Part shown: positions 63,703 through 64,000 of the stretch, in pieces
Layout of the letters: every line of letters begins with the position of its first letter
Numbering within the stretch: the first letter of the stretch is position 1
Assembly: GCF_019052805.1 (NCBI RefSeq)
Contig: NZ_JAHQRJ010000001.1
Coordinates: 3,472,001-3,536,000 of the forward strand
Length of the DNA: 64,000 nucleotides
Reading direction: 5' to 3'
Source of the DNA: Noviherbaspirillum sp. L7-7A
GTDB taxonomy: Bacteria > Pseudomonadota > Gammaproteobacteria > Burkholderiales > Burkholderiaceae_D
Made by a program: the position numbers and the translations under genes
Notes under the pieces: model-generated
Told to the model about the DNA's origin: nothing
What the model saw: only the letters and a program-made list of their open reading frames with translations
Databases searched by the model: none

Positions 63703-64000
63703 ATGATTCATTACCGCATGCATGAAAGCCCGCTGGGCAGGCTGCTGCTGGCGGCAAGCGATGCCGGCCTGTGCGGCCTGTATTTCGAGGAGCACCGGCA
63801 CTTTCGCGGCGCACATGGGTGGCGTGAAGGCGAGCATCCGCATCTGACGCAGGCGGCAATGCAGCTGGATGCGTATTTCAATGGCAGCCTGCGGCAGTTC
63901 GATCTTCCCCTGGATATGCGGGGCACGCCGTTCCAGCAGTCGGTGTGGCGCCAGCTGTCGGACGTGGCGTATGGCGCGACCACGAGTTACCTGTCGCATG
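63703..64000 (+). CDS. ogt: Methylated-DNA--protein-cysteine methyltransferase, 3'-truncated by the window
   Basis: The frame from ATG 63703 (AAGGAG upstream) reads to the window end without a stop (99 codons). It begins MIHYRMHESPLGRLLLAASD and continues with the N-terminal domain of Ogt; GTPFQQSVWRQLSDVAYGAT is the start of the DNA-binding C-terminal domain. The catalytic PCHR motif lies beyond the window. It directly repairs O6-alkylguanine and is co-transcribed with the Ada-AlkA gene. Confidence 0.93.
   Translation, partial: MIHYRMHESPLGRLLLAASDAGLCGLYFEEHRHFRGAHGWREGEHPHLTQAAMQLDAYFNGSLRQFDLPLDMRGTPFQQSVWRQLSDVAYGATTSYLSH

Overview
The window is a high-GC beta-proteobacterial chromosome segment, most likely from the Oxalobacteraceae (Noviherbaspirillum/Herbaspirillum group). 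The evidence is the 16S sequence type, the rRNA operon order 16S-tRNA-Ile-tRNA-Ala-23S-5S, and the gene families: phasin, LivKHMGF-type transporter, DUF3717-like and other Burkholderiales-type small proteins. Nearly all of it is ordinary chromosomal housekeeping and stress physiology. No prophage, transposase, CRISPR array or plasmid function was seen.

Layout. 1-1943: end of mltA and a crotonase. 2036-7718: a complete rrn operon with promoter, two boxA sites, two tRNAs and a terminator. 7719-10333: a visibly lower-GC, gene-poor island holding an H-NS-family gene, several orphan intrinsic terminators and a predicted small RNA. 10334-13515: a pilin-like micro-ORF, a membrane metallophosphoesterase, a hexose-6-phosphate mutarotase-like protein and a Mut7-C protein. 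13524-17703: a stress cluster (UspA, PfkB kinase, Hsp20, phosphoribosyltransferase, CBS protein, coiled-coil protein) arranged as three divergent pairs. 17814-24285: an SDR, then an operon for a branched-chain amino acid/urea-type ABC transporter whose two permeases are fused, and a NIPSNAP protein. 24339-31597: a large GH81 beta-1,3-glucanase lipoprotein, a PQQ-type sugar dehydrogenase, an HTH protein, YedK (SRAP) and an MscS channel. 31873-38567: membrane and envelope proteins (Tim44-like, AI-2E/PerM, TerC, YccA, GlsB), NAD(P)HX dehydratase and a histidine phosphatase. 38684-43550: hemerythrin with a histone-like tail, FolE, a DUF882 peptidase, a ferredoxin-flavoprotein pair, a second predicted small RNA and a SET-domain protein. 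44051-48989: prkA-yeaH-spoVR. 49191-55748: PA2169-like protein, FAD oxidoreductase, CorA, phasin, M15-type peptidase and an acyl-CoA ligase. 55830-57320: a B12-binding radical SAM protein. 57336-58127: an approximately 800-bp palindromic intergenic element. 58185-64000: small DUF protein, two alpha/beta hydrolases, MFS permease with a 39-aa membrane protein, and an ada/alkA-ogt alkylation-repair pair cut by the window end.

Two non-coding signals stand out. (1) Two predicted minus-strand RNAs of about 60 nt, 33 kb apart (10023-9963 and 42948-42886), each have their own -10 box, the same 12-nt CU-rich 5' motif at the same spacing (complementary to Shine-Dalgarno sequences), and an oligo-U terminator. 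(2) The element at 57336-58127 consists of two head-to-head copies of one structured repeat. Their long stems differ in sequence but each is perfectly self-complementary around a conserved loop, so the stems covary.

Starts were chosen from Shine-Dalgarno spacing and family length. All calls are from reading the sequence; no database search was possible.
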